Assembly (NCBI GenBank): GCA_039962225.1
Contig: JAMPKV010000002.1
Location: forward strand, 124,001-188,000
From: Microcoleus sp. AS-A8
GTDB lineage: Bacteria; Cyanobacteriota; Cyanobacteriia; Cyanobacteriales; Coleofasciculaceae
Length of the DNA stretch: 64,000 bases
Reading direction: 5' to 3'
In this document: piece after piece, positions 8,446 through 16,865 of the stretch
Layout: each line of letters begins with the position of its first letter
Numbering within the stretch: the first letter of the stretch is position 1
Position numbers and translations under genes: made by a program
Notes under the pieces: model-generated
Told to the model about the DNA's origin: nothing
The model's input: the letters and a program-made list of their open reading frames with translations, nothing else
Database searches by the model: none

Positions 8446-10680
8446 ATGACAACTCCTCCTGATTCAGAATCACCTTTCCCTCTTGTACCCACTAACCAGA
8501 TTAAGCAAGATATAGACGAAACTCAGGGACAGGTGATCGCCCAGATGATGGGTGGTTTAGCCATTGGTAAACTCACGGTTTATCTGTCCCATGCCCAAAC
8601 TGAAGCAAAATCGCCTCAACTAGATACTACGAACTTAGGGGATAATCCCTATCGAGGGTTGCTGGCATTTCGAGAAATCGATGGCGATCGCTTTTTTGGG
8701 CGCGAAACGCAAATCGAGCAACTGTGGCAGAAGTTCTGCCATCTCCATGAAGACCAATCGACAGTGCGGGTGCTGCCGATTTATGGGCCATCGGGTTCAG
8801 GAAAATCATCCCTGGCACGAGCAGGACTGATTCCAGCCTTGGGTAAAAAAAGCTTGCCAGGTCGAGATCGCGCTCGATTGGCGGTACTTGTACCTGGAAC
8901 ACACCCTCTAGAAGCCTTAGCAACAGTATTGGCGCGGATTGCCACCAACGACCCAACTCCAGTAAAAAAATCCCAGGAATTTGAGGAATCTCTCAAAACC
9001 AAGAGTGATAAAGGTAACTATGAAGGCTTAAGGCGCATTGCGGATACATTCCCTGATATCACCTTCTCTCCCTTGATTATTTTGGTGGATCAGTTTGAAG
9101 AGGTTTATACCTATACTTTCTCGTTGGAGAAGACTGAGCGAGAGGCGTTTATTGCTGAGCGGGATGCCTTTATTGAGAATTTGCTTTGTGCCGCAGCAGA
9201 GCGATCGCAACGGGTATCTGTTATTCTCACGCTACGAAGTGACTTTTTAGGGGACACTCAACAACACCCACGCTTAAACAAACTCTTTTCAACTCAGGGG
9301 TTTCTGGTGCCGATTATGCAACCAGAGGAGCTAGAGATTGCCATTGCTAAACCCGCAGAACAGGCCGGACATAAGCTGGATAAAGCGATCGTTACGCTCT
9401 TAGTCGAGCAAACACAGGGGCGGGAAGGCACACTCCCTCTACTACAGTTTGCCCTGACTCGGATTTGGGAAGGCTTGCAAAATGGGGTCGATCCGGCAGA
9501 AACCTTGCACAACATTGGTGGAGTAGGAGGCGCACTGGCGGGTGAAGCTCAACGTCTGTATCAATCCTTGAGTGCTGAAGACCAAGCGATCGCTCGTTCT
9601 ATTTTCCTAGCATTGGTGCAATTGAATGAAGATAGCGGAGATACCCGTCGCCGTGCTGCGGTGTCAGAACTAATTGCCAGCGACGGCGACGAAGCCCGTG
9701 TTTGGTCAATCATTAATCGGTTCGCAGAACCTAGAGTGCGTTTCTTAGTTCTCTTCTCCGATAAACAATATGGCGAAATGATCGAAATGATCGAAGTCGC
9801 CCACGAAGCCCTAATTCGCAATTGGAAACAATTAAAAGATTGGCTCAAGGAATGTCGGGAAGCTCTGCGGAAAAAACGCAAGATTGAAGATGCGGCAGAA
9901 GAATGGAAGTACCAGAAAAAGTCTAAGGATTACCTACTTCAGGGGCGATCGCTCCGTGATGCTAGGGAGTTTATGCAAGCCGCTAAGAAGGAGACGGCTT
10001 TATCGAGTTTGGCGGCAGAGTTTGTTAAAGCAGGTGTACAACAACAGAGAAGTAATATTTTAAAATTAGCTAGTGGATTTCTTGTCTTTCCCTTAATAGG
10101 CACACTAATTACTGTTCATTTGCAAATCATTAGCCGAGCTAACTTAATACTATATCGTGATGATTGCAAACAAGATTCTGAGATTAAAGGTCTGCTGGAA
10201 TATATGTGGTGGACAAAAAATGCAAATCGACTTAGAGATTTAAAACTGTGCAAAGAAAACATGCGGGGAATTAAACTACCCGAAGTCGTCATAACAACTT
10301 CAGATTTTAAAAATGCTAATTTATCCAATATTGATTTTCATAAAGCTACAATACTAAACTCTAACTTTCGTGGAGCTACTATCGCATATACTAATTTTAG
10401 TGACGCATTGTTAGCTGAATCAGACTTCCAATGTTCAGATACAGAATGTACTATTTTACTTGGAGCGAACTTTCAAAATGCTAAATTACAAAAAGCAAAA
10501 CTTCAGAATGCAGTTTTAGTAAATGCCAACTTTAGAGGAGCTGATTTGACGAATGCAAACTTAGATGGGGCAGAAGGGCTAACGACAGAACAATTAGAAA
10601 CTGCTATACTTTGCCATACGATAATACCAAAATACATTACCATCTCTGGTACTAGGGATTGTTCTGATGAATTGCCCTGA
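8446..10680 (+). CDS. nSTAND1-type STAND ATPase with N-terminal amyloid-like motif and C-terminal pentapeptide repeats
   Basis: NLR-like signalling ATPase of 744 residues. In order, it has an amyloid-like motif at 26-45 (TQGQVIAQMMGG) and the nSTAND1 entry motif NPYRGLLAF at about 61. Walker A GPSGSGKS is at 114-121, Walker B LIILVDQFEE near 210-219, and the sensor LTLRSDFLG near 261. A helical or winged-helix part runs to about 500, one probable membrane helix lies near 542-560, and pentapeptide repeats (A(D/N)LxxA type) run from about 620 to 720. By family knowledge STAND proteins oligomerise after sensing a trigger. Here the trigger sensor would be the repeat domain and the output would be nucleation of the 7981 protein. 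The ribosome site is weak, so translational coupling to the upstream gene is plausible. The gene ends three bases before the convergent subtilase stop. Confidence 0.88.
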   Translation: MTTPPDSESPFPLVPTNQIKQDIDETQGQVIAQMMGGLAIGKLTVYLSHAQTEAKSPQLDTTNLGDNPYRGLLAFREIDGDRFFGRETQIEQLWQKFCHLHEDQSTVRVLPIYGPSGSGKSSLARAGLIPALGKKSLPGRDRARLAVLVPGTHPLEALATVLARIATNDPTPVKKSQEFEESLKTKSDKGNYEGLRRIADTFPDITFSPLIILVDQFEEVYTYTFSLEKTEREAFIAERDAFIENLLCAAAERSQRVSVILTLRSDFLGDTQQHPRLNKLFSTQGFLVPIMQPEELEIAIAKPAEQAGHKLDKAIVTLLVEQTQGREGTLPLLQFALTRIWEGLQNGVDPAETLHNIGGVGGALAGEAQRLYQSLSAEDQAIARSIFLALVQLNEDSGDTRRRAAVSELIASDGDEARVWSIINRFAEPRVRFLVLFSDKQYGEMIEMIEVAHEALIRNWKQLKDWLKECREALRKKRKIEDAAEEWKYQKKSKDYLLQGRSLRDAREFMQAAKKETALSSLAAEFVKAGVQQQRSNILKLASGFLVFPLIGTLITVHLQIISRANLILYRDDCKQDSEIKGLLEYMWWTKNANRLRDLKLCKENMRGIKLPEVVITTSDFKNANLSNIDFHKATILNSNFRGATIAYTNFSDALLAESDFQCSDTECTILLGANFQNAKLQKAKLQNAVLVNANFRGADLTNANLDGAEGLTTEQLETAILCHTIIPKYITISGTRDCSDELP

Positions 10681-10683
10681 TGC

Positions 10684-12849
10684 TCAATTAGGTTGACAAG
10701 GGGTATGTCCGCAAATTTCTTTTTTGTTTTTTGTATCCCATTTACAAAAAACTTTTCTTTGCGGATGACAATATTCATCGCTAAAATCCCTATAATTGAA
10801 ATCACTTTTACTATTATTATCAAACATAACAATTTCAGAGCTGCACTTCGATAAAGCATCAGAAGCTAGTTTTCTAAGATTCTTAAGCTGTTTTTGTGTT
10901 GCTTCAGCTTCTTTTTTGAGTGATAATGTTCTTGATACTAGATTGTCCCTGGTCGTTTCATCAAGTCTTCGTCGTAAAACTTGAGTCAAGACCTCGATGG
11001 CTGATCCTTGATACTTACCCAGCTTGAGAAGTCCTTCAGCCGCAGCTATATGTTCCTCGTCAATTTGGTCAGCTTGAATAATTTTTCCTGAGTTATCTAA
11101 ACAATCATCTAAAATTTCCCGTAAATAATAGGCAGACTTGGTGACTGGTGAACGAGGGATGAAGTTAGCCTCACTGATTCTTAGTTCAACATCCTCTAAT
11201 CCACATTCATCAATTGTTGCTTGTAATTGCTTTTCAAATTGCCAAAGCAGTTCATCGAGTTTCTTTTGAAGTCTAGGGAATTCAGAAGACATCGGTTTTC
11301 TCACTTTTGATGTTAGATAAATGTTTGAAAGATTTTGAGCTGTTCGCTCTGAAGATGCACAATCAACGCAACAATTTTCGTTAGTGAATGCCTTAACAGC
11401 CTCTACCGCTTCATACGCATCCGCTAACCCATAACCCGTTGCTAGGTCGAGTCCTTCCCGTGCTCGATGCCCCCCTGTACCTGGATTGCTAAACCCTTCA
11501 ACCACATCACGAGCCGTTTGCTGCAAAATTTGCTTTACCCTCGCAGGAGACAAGCTCGGATCGACCTGTTTCATCAAAGCACAGATTCCAGCTATCTGAG
11601 GTGCGGCGGCTGAAGTACCACTAAATGCAGCCCATCCATCTGAGGGCAGTGTGCCATCACCCACAACAGATAGCACCCGATCGCGCAAACCATCGGGAGG
11701 AATCGGCAACATGATATAAGCCCCATCAGGAAGCTGCCCAACCAAACCACACAAATCTGGAACTTGGCGTCGCGGATACACAGGACTGATAAAACTGCTA
11801 GCGTAATTGCTGGCTTCCAAACGACCTTTTAACGACCCATCCAAATGCTTGTAAACACCCCCGACTGCGATCGCATCTGGATGTTGGGCTGGAAAACCCC
11901 AGCTTCCATTGCCAGCCGCAAAAATAACGACAATCCCCTCACGAACTGCACGAGCAATCACAGCCGCTAAGACTTTGTCTTGAGGAGAAAGTCGAGAGCT
12001 TCTCTGATCCGATCCCCAACTGCAAGAAATAATATCAGGTCGTTGCTCAATCGCTCGTTTGAAGGCAGCAACCGAGGTAACGTTCGTGAGTTTACCTTCT
12101 AGTGCCACGTCAAACTTAATCATGGTTAGCTCAGCCTCAGGAGCAATCGCAAAAACATTTGCAGATTCTCCTGTTCCATGACCACTATTATCTCGTTCCG
12201 GATCAATTGCACCAGGGCTGAGAACAACATTTACTTTGTAGTTATGGTGTCTAAAAAATGGATGGGGATACCACCCAGAGTCAATCATGACGACCCTAAC
12301 ACCCTTACCTGTGATGCCTTGTTGGTGAACCGGGGTTGCATTTAACCCTTGAGCAACATCATCTGGCACATTCAGATATTTCGTCGTTGTTGCTGGTGGA
12401 GCTATTGCAGGACTAGGGCGTTGAGAGTAGTAAATCGGTTCGTTAATCGCAATACCATCTAATACCTCATTCCAAATCGTGTCAGAGGTATCAATCTCTC
12501 CAAAGGGTTTGTCATCAACTGAATTGATAAATGTTGCCGTACTTGGCTCACCCATTTCTTTGATTACAGGGCGCTCAATTGCCTCCAATCTTGTCTGAAA
12601 CGATCGCTCATAAACCTCTCGCTCGGCAGCAATGCTGATCAACGCTTTTCCTACATCTAAAATTTCAAATCCTGCTGCCTGTAAGCGTTTAACTGCTAAT
12701 GTGACTAGGTTCGGTTCTGCCTGAAATTGAACCACGTTCTCGCTAGTGACGAGACTTGAAGAGCGCAACAACGATGCCCCACTCGCTGAACGGACAACAG
12801 CCTCAGCGTAAACCTTAGAGGGGAACTCTGGCTGATTCTGCCTACTCAT
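10684..12849 (-). CDS. Subtilisin-like S8 serine protease with N-terminal propeptide-like and long C-terminal extension
   Basis: Peptidase of 721 residues. The catalytic residues are all visible: D190 in VVMIDSG, H224 in SGHGTGES, the oxyanion N314 in AAGNGS, and S413 in FSGTSAAAP. The first 150 or so residues look like a proteinase-inhibitor/propeptide fold (LVTLAVKRLQAAGFEILDVG). No clear signal peptide is seen, so an intracellular role or leaderless export is possible. Residues from about 510 onward are an unassigned helical and charged C-terminal domain ending in a cysteine-rich tail (CGHTPCQPN). It is tail to tail with the STAND ATPase, with only three bases between the stops. Function beyond proteolysis is not known. 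A link to the neighbouring signalling module is a guess. Confidence 0.9.
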   Translation of the reverse strand: MSRQNQPEFPSKVYAEAVVRSASGASLLRSSSLVTSENVVQFQAEPNLVTLAVKRLQAAGFEILDVGKALISIAAEREVYERSFQTRLEAIERPVIKEMGEPSTATFINSVDDKPFGEIDTSDTIWNEVLDGIAINEPIYYSQRPSPAIAPPATTTKYLNVPDDVAQGLNATPVHQQGITGKGVRVVMIDSGWYPHPFFRHHNYKVNVVLSPGAIDPERDNSGHGTGESANVFAIAPEAELTMIKFDVALEGKLTNVTSVAAFKRAIEQRPDIISCSWGSDQRSSRLSPQDKVLAAVIARAVREGIVVIFAAGNGSWGFPAQHPDAIAVGGVYKHLDGSLKGRLEASNYASSFISPVYPRRQVPDLCGLVGQLPDGAYIMLPIPPDGLRDRVLSVVGDGTLPSDGWAAFSGTSAAAPQIAGICALMKQVDPSLSPARVKQILQQTARDVVEGFSNPGTGGHRAREGLDLATGYGLADAYEAVEAVKAFTNENCCVDCASSERTAQNLSNIYLTSKVRKPMSSEFPRLQKKLDELLWQFEKQLQATIDECGLEDVELRISEANFIPRSPVTKSAYYLREILDDCLDNSGKIIQADQIDEEHIAAAEGLLKLGKYQGSAIEVLTQVLRRRLDETTRDNLVSRTLSLKKEAEATQKQLKNLRKLASDALSKCSSEIVMFDNNSKSDFNYRDFSDEYCHPQRKVFCKWDTKNKKEICGHTPCQPN

Positions 12850-13051
12850 TCAATGGATACATTCATAAAAAACTGTGTGATAAAAAACATTCTACTCTCA
12901 CAAAACTAGGGAAATTTCAGGACAATCATAGCAAAGGGGCAAGAATAACGCCGTAATGTAATGCGGATTTGGCTGATGAGTTAACAATCATCCGGCTACT
13001 TGCTCAAAATAGGGTTAAAGGTTGGAAGGTTGAACGTTGAAGGTTGAAGGC

Positions 13052-15709
13052 ATGACAAGACTTCGCCAATTTTCCCCGATACACAAGAGTTGGTCTATTG
13101 TGAGACGGCGTATTTCACACTTTATCCTGGGACTGCTGACCCTATCCCTAATTACAGTCGTCTTACCTGTCGCCGCGCAGCATTCTCCCATTGCCTCAAT
13201 AGAACAGCACACAACTCATGCTTCAACCCAACTCGAACAAGGCAGAACCCTCTATGAGGCAGGACAGATTGCTGATGCTGTTGCGGTTTGGCAACAGGCA
13301 GCTCAGGATTACGAAGCAAAAGGCGATCGCCTCAATCAAGCCCTCAGTCTGAACTATCTCTCGCTAGCTTATCAAGACTTAGGACAATGGCAAAATGCCC
13401 AGAAAGCGATTTCCCAAAGCCTAGAACTCATGCCCCCTAAAGAGTCGTTCACTCTTGCCCAAGTCCTCAATACCCAAGGCAGTCTCCAACTCGCCTTAGG
13501 AAAAGCCGAAGCCGCTCTCGATACCTGGAAACAAGCCGAACACGCCTACCAATCGGCTGGGGATGAAGTTGGTGTGATTGGCACTCAAATTAACCAAGCC
13601 CAAGCTCTACAAACGTTAGGACTGTACAGACGGGCAAAGACTAACTTAGAGCAGGTGAATCAAAAGCTGCAAACTCAACCCGATTCCCTGCTGAAAGCCG
13701 CAGGACTGCGAAGTTTAGGTGTTGCCCTGCAAGTGGTGGGAGACTTACAAAAATCTCAAGAAGTCTTAGAACAAAGTTTAGCAATTCAAGAGCGCCTGCA
13801 TTCTGCCGGGGATACCAGCGCCACGCTCTTTAGTTTAGGGAATACGCATCGAGCTTTACAAGATTATCCAAAAGCCAAGAAACTATATCAAAAAGCGGCT
13901 AAAAAAGCAACAAACCCACTCAGCCAACTGGAAGCGCAACTCAACCAACTGAGCCTGCTGGTTCAAACCGAACAGTGGCAAGCGGCGCAAGCTCTGTTAC
14001 CCACCATTCAGACGAACCTCACTCAACTACCCCCTAGTCGTTCGGCTGTCTACGCTCAAGTGAATCTGGCTGAAAGCTTGATCAAATTGTCGGCGCTCAC
14101 AGGTAAGGTTGAACGTTCTCCAAACCCTCAGCCATCTTCAACCGCGTTAACGGATATGGCTCAACTTTTAGCCAAAGCTGTCCAACAGGCGAGGATGCTG
14201 AAAGACTCAAGAGCCGAATCTTACGCTCTTGGGGAGTTGGCACATCTGTATGAATACACACAGAACTTTCCAGAAGCGCAAAAACTGACTCAAGATGCTC
14301 TCAATCTGGCTCAGGCAATTAATGCGTCGGATATTACCTATCGTTGGCAGTGGCAACTCGGTCGAATTCATAAACATCAAGGAGAACTTAAGGGAGGATT
14401 AACCCAGCCGCATACGGTTCAAGCGCTTGCTGCGTACACTGAAGCTGTCAAAGCTCTACAATCCCTTCGCAGCGATTTGGTGGCAATTAATCCTGATGTA
14501 CAGTTTTCTTTCCGGGAGAGTGTTGAACCTATCTATCGCGAACTTGTGGAATTGCTTCTGCAATCCCTGCCTGAGCAAGATCAAGTCTCCAGGCAAGAAA
14601 ACCTCAAACAAGCCCGCCAAGTGATTGAATCGCTCCAGCTCGCTGAATTAGATAATTTCTTTCGGGAAGCCTGCTTGGATAATAGCAAACCTGAGCAGAT
14701 TGACCGGGTCGATCCCACGGCGGCGGTCATCTATCCGATTATTTTGTCAGACCACTTCGCGGTTATCCTCTCCCGTCCAGGGCAACCCTTGAGCTACTAC
14801 CAAACTCAGTTACGCCAAAGTGAAGTTGAAGGCATTCTGGAGCAATTCTTACAATCTTTGAACCGCTCCTTCTCTAACAAACAGCGTTTGCGCTTTGCAC
14901 AACAAGTTTATGACTGGCTAATTCGACCGGCTGAGGCTCAGTTAGCGGAAAGCGGCGTTAAAACCCTAGTCTTTGTCCTAGATGGTTCTCTGCGGAATCT
15001 GCCTATGGCAGCCCTCCACGATGGAAAACAGTATCTTGTGGAGAACTATAGCATTGCTCTTAGCCAAGGGTTGCAGTTGCTAGAACCGCGATCGCTCGCT
15101 CGGAATCGCCTCACTGCCTTAACTGGGGGACTGACTGAGGCTCGTCAAGGCTTTGCCGCCTTGCCAGGAGTCAAGTCTGAACTCCAGCAAATTTCCTCTG
15201 AGGTGCGTTCTGAGGTGCTGCTTAATCAGGAATTTACTCAGAAACGTCTGGAAAAGAAGATTAGTGAACTGCCGTTTCCCGTGATCCACCTCGCTACTCA
15301 TGCTCAGTTTAGTTCCAAGGCCGAGGATACCTTTCTCCTCACTTGGGATGGTCGAATTAAGGTCAAGGATTTCGATGAATTATTGCAATCTAGAGAACGG
15401 CAAAACCAGAACCCCATTGAATTACTGGTTCTGAGTGCCTGCCAAACGGCAGCGGGTGACAAGCGGGCAACGTTGGGATTAGCCGGATTAGCCGTGAGGT
15501 CTGGGGCACGTAGTACCTTAGCCACTCTATGGTCAGTGTCCGACGAATCCACCGCCGAATTCATGGCTGAATTTTATCGAGAGCTATTTCAAACTCAGGT
15601 GAGCAAAGCTGAGGCGGTTCGTCAGTCTCAGCTCATATTGTTAAAAAAATCTAAATACGAGCATCCTTATTACTGGGCACCTTTTGTTCTGGTCGGTAAT
15701 TGGCTTTGA
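13052..15709 (+). CDS. CHAT-domain protein with TPR repeats
   Basis: Exported or membrane-anchored caspase-like peptidase family protein, 885 residues. The ATG at 13052 is chosen over a TTG at 13037 because GAAGG lies just before it and a hydrophobic signal (about 28-46, ILGLLTLSLITVVLPVAA) follows. Residues 60-480 are helical TPR-like repeats (LEQGRTLYEAGQIADAVAVW and similar). The CHAT domain (about 590-885) has the His/Cys dyad H750 (HLATHAQF) and C797 (LVLSACQTAAG). It also has the family ending that reads ...YYWAPFVLVGNW. By family knowledge CHAT domains are separase/caspase relatives. In cyanobacteria they often lie near haemagglutinin exoproteins, DUF928 and CHASE2 genes, as here. The substrate is unknown. 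Confidence 0.93.
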   Translation: MTRLRQFSPIHKSWSIVRRRISHFILGLLTLSLITVVLPVAAQHSPIASIEQHTTHASTQLEQGRTLYEAGQIADAVAVWQQAAQDYEAKGDRLNQALSLNYLSLAYQDLGQWQNAQKAISQSLELMPPKESFTLAQVLNTQGSLQLALGKAEAALDTWKQAEHAYQSAGDEVGVIGTQINQAQALQTLGLYRRAKTNLEQVNQKLQTQPDSLLKAAGLRSLGVALQVVGDLQKSQEVLEQSLAIQERLHSAGDTSATLFSLGNTHRALQDYPKAKKLYQKAAKKATNPLSQLEAQLNQLSLLVQTEQWQAAQALLPTIQTNLTQLPPSRSAVYAQVNLAESLIKLSALTGKVERSPNPQPSSTALTDMAQLLAKAVQQARMLKDSRAESYALGELAHLYEYTQNFPEAQKLTQDALNLAQAINASDITYRWQWQLGRIHKHQGELKGGLTQPHTVQALAAYTEAVKALQSLRSDLVAINPDVQFSFRESVEPIYRELVELLLQSLPEQDQVSRQENLKQARQVIESLQLAELDNFFREACLDNSKPEQIDRVDPTAAVIYPIILSDHFAVILSRPGQPLSYYQTQLRQSEVEGILEQFLQSLNRSFSNKQRLRFAQQVYDWLIRPAEAQLAESGVKTLVFVLDGSLRNLPMAALHDGKQYLVENYSIALSQGLQLLEPRSLARNRLTALTGGLTEARQGFAALPGVKSELQQISSEVRSEVLLNQEFTQKRLEKKISELPFPVIHLATHAQFSSKAEDTFLLTWDGRIKVKDFDELLQSRERQNQNPIELLVLSACQTAAGDKRATLGLAGLAVRSGARSTLATLWSVSDESTAEFMAEFYRELFQTQVSKAEAVRQSQLILLKKSKYEHPYYWAPFVLVGNWL

Positions 15710-15749
15710 TTTTCTCCCGTTACTAAATTGCTTGGTGATGATTTTGCTT

Positions 15750-15849
15750 TCAAATTAAGCAATTTGATCTCAAGTTAAGCAAGTAGATATCAAATTAAGC
15801 CATTTACTATCAAGTTAAAGAATTGGCTTTCAAAGTCAACAATTTTTTT
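15750..15849 (+). repeat. Five direct 20-bp repeats (iteron-like array)
   Basis: Five copies start at exactly 15750, 15770, 15790, 15810 and 15830, with consensus near TCAARTTAAGCAATTTGMTA. The conserved core is TCAA-TTAAGCA and the last copies are more diverged. The array sits between the CHAT gene and the DUF928 gene. It is unlike a coding repeat, and the 20-bp period is about two helical turns. It may be a multi-site operator or a simple tandem expansion. Confidence 0.85.
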
Positions 15850-15972
15850 ATTTTTTTAAACTAAATCTTACTCAAAGAAAGTTATCTTTATCAGGGTGTA
15901 CAGATGACGAAAATTGAAAAATACAATACCCTTAAAGATGCCTATATCTATCTTTAGGGAGAGGGCAGAATC

Positions 15973-16734
15973 ATGGCTTGCCAAAATGAACGTCGATCTA
16001 TAAGTTTTTTTTCAGTGAGTTTATCCTTGAACCTGATGCTGATCGCTGGCTTAGCCATACAAGTAGGGGCGCAGTCAGCTCCAGTGATACCTGGAAAAAC
16101 TATTGTCAGTGTGACCTTTGAGCCTCTCAGAGATGGCAAACCCGACGATTCAGCGGGAGGGGCATCCCGTAATGGTGGGATATGTCCTCAAGATACACAA
16201 TTGTTAGGCCCATCCGTTACTCCATTGAGACCGGCGACTCACTCAGAATTGACCGTATCAGAGCATCCCACATTCTTTGTTTATGTGCCTCAAACTTCCG
16301 CCGGAAAGGCGCTTTTTGTTCTTAAGGATGACAACGAAGATTATTACTATCAAAAAATAATTCCAATGAATCGCTCTGGGGGTATTGTTAGCTTCAAACT
16401 TCCAGAGGATGCTCCAAAAATTGAGGTCGGTAAGACTTATCAATGGTCTTTTGTGATGATGTGTGGAGAGACAATCCGACCGGATAATCCGACTGTAGAA
16501 GGTCGAATCCAGCGAATTGCACCGAACCCAGCTTTGAGCAGTCAGCTCAAGAGTTTGTCCGCAGTGGAACGTGCTGCCTTGTATGGCAAAAATGGAATTT
16601 GGTACGATACGCTGACCAGCCTCGCCCAACAAAGGCGATCGCAACCGAAGGATTCAACCTTAGCCGCTACCTGGGAAAAGTTGTTAAAATCAGTGGGTCT
16701 GGAGGCGATCGCAACAAAGCCGCTATTACAATAG
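15973..16734 (+). CDS. DUF928 family exported protein
   Basis: Function unknown. 253 residues with an N-terminal signal (about 10-33, ending VGAQS). The DUF928 hallmark block follows (DSAGGASRNGG then C, near 58-70), then the domain with FFVYVPQTSAGKALFVLKDD, YQKIIP and KTYQWSFVMMC, where the cysteine is typical. The protein is probably periplasmic. It lies between the CHAT-TPR gene and the CHASE2 cyclase, a grouping seen repeatedly in cyanobacteria, so a common envelope stress or sensing role is inferred. An array of five 20-bp repeats lies about 125-220 bases upstream and could be regulatory. Confidence 0.85.
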   Translation: MACQNERRSISFFSVSLSLNLMLIAGLAIQVGAQSAPVIPGKTIVSVTFEPLRDGKPDDSAGGASRNGGICPQDTQLLGPSVTPLRPATHSELTVSEHPTFFVYVPQTSAGKALFVLKDDNEDYYYQKIIPMNRSGGIVSFKLPEDAPKIEVGKTYQWSFVMMCGETIRPDNPTVEGRIQRIAPNPALSSQLKSLSAVERAALYGKNGIWYDTLTSLAQQRRSQPKDSTLAATWEKLLKSVGLEAIATKPLLQ

Positions 16735-16865
16735 GCATCTATCTGTATTGGGTGCCAGATACTCGATCACAAATGGCTAAAGCTTAATCGTCATTAAGAA
16801 CGCCAATCAGCATTTAGCAATCAGTCATCGGGGGTTTTCTTGTGTATTCTGGTTACCAATGATAC

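Noticed and set aside
15750-15849. CRISPR array
   Set aside because: The copies are contiguous and diverged, with no unique spacers or cas genes nearby.
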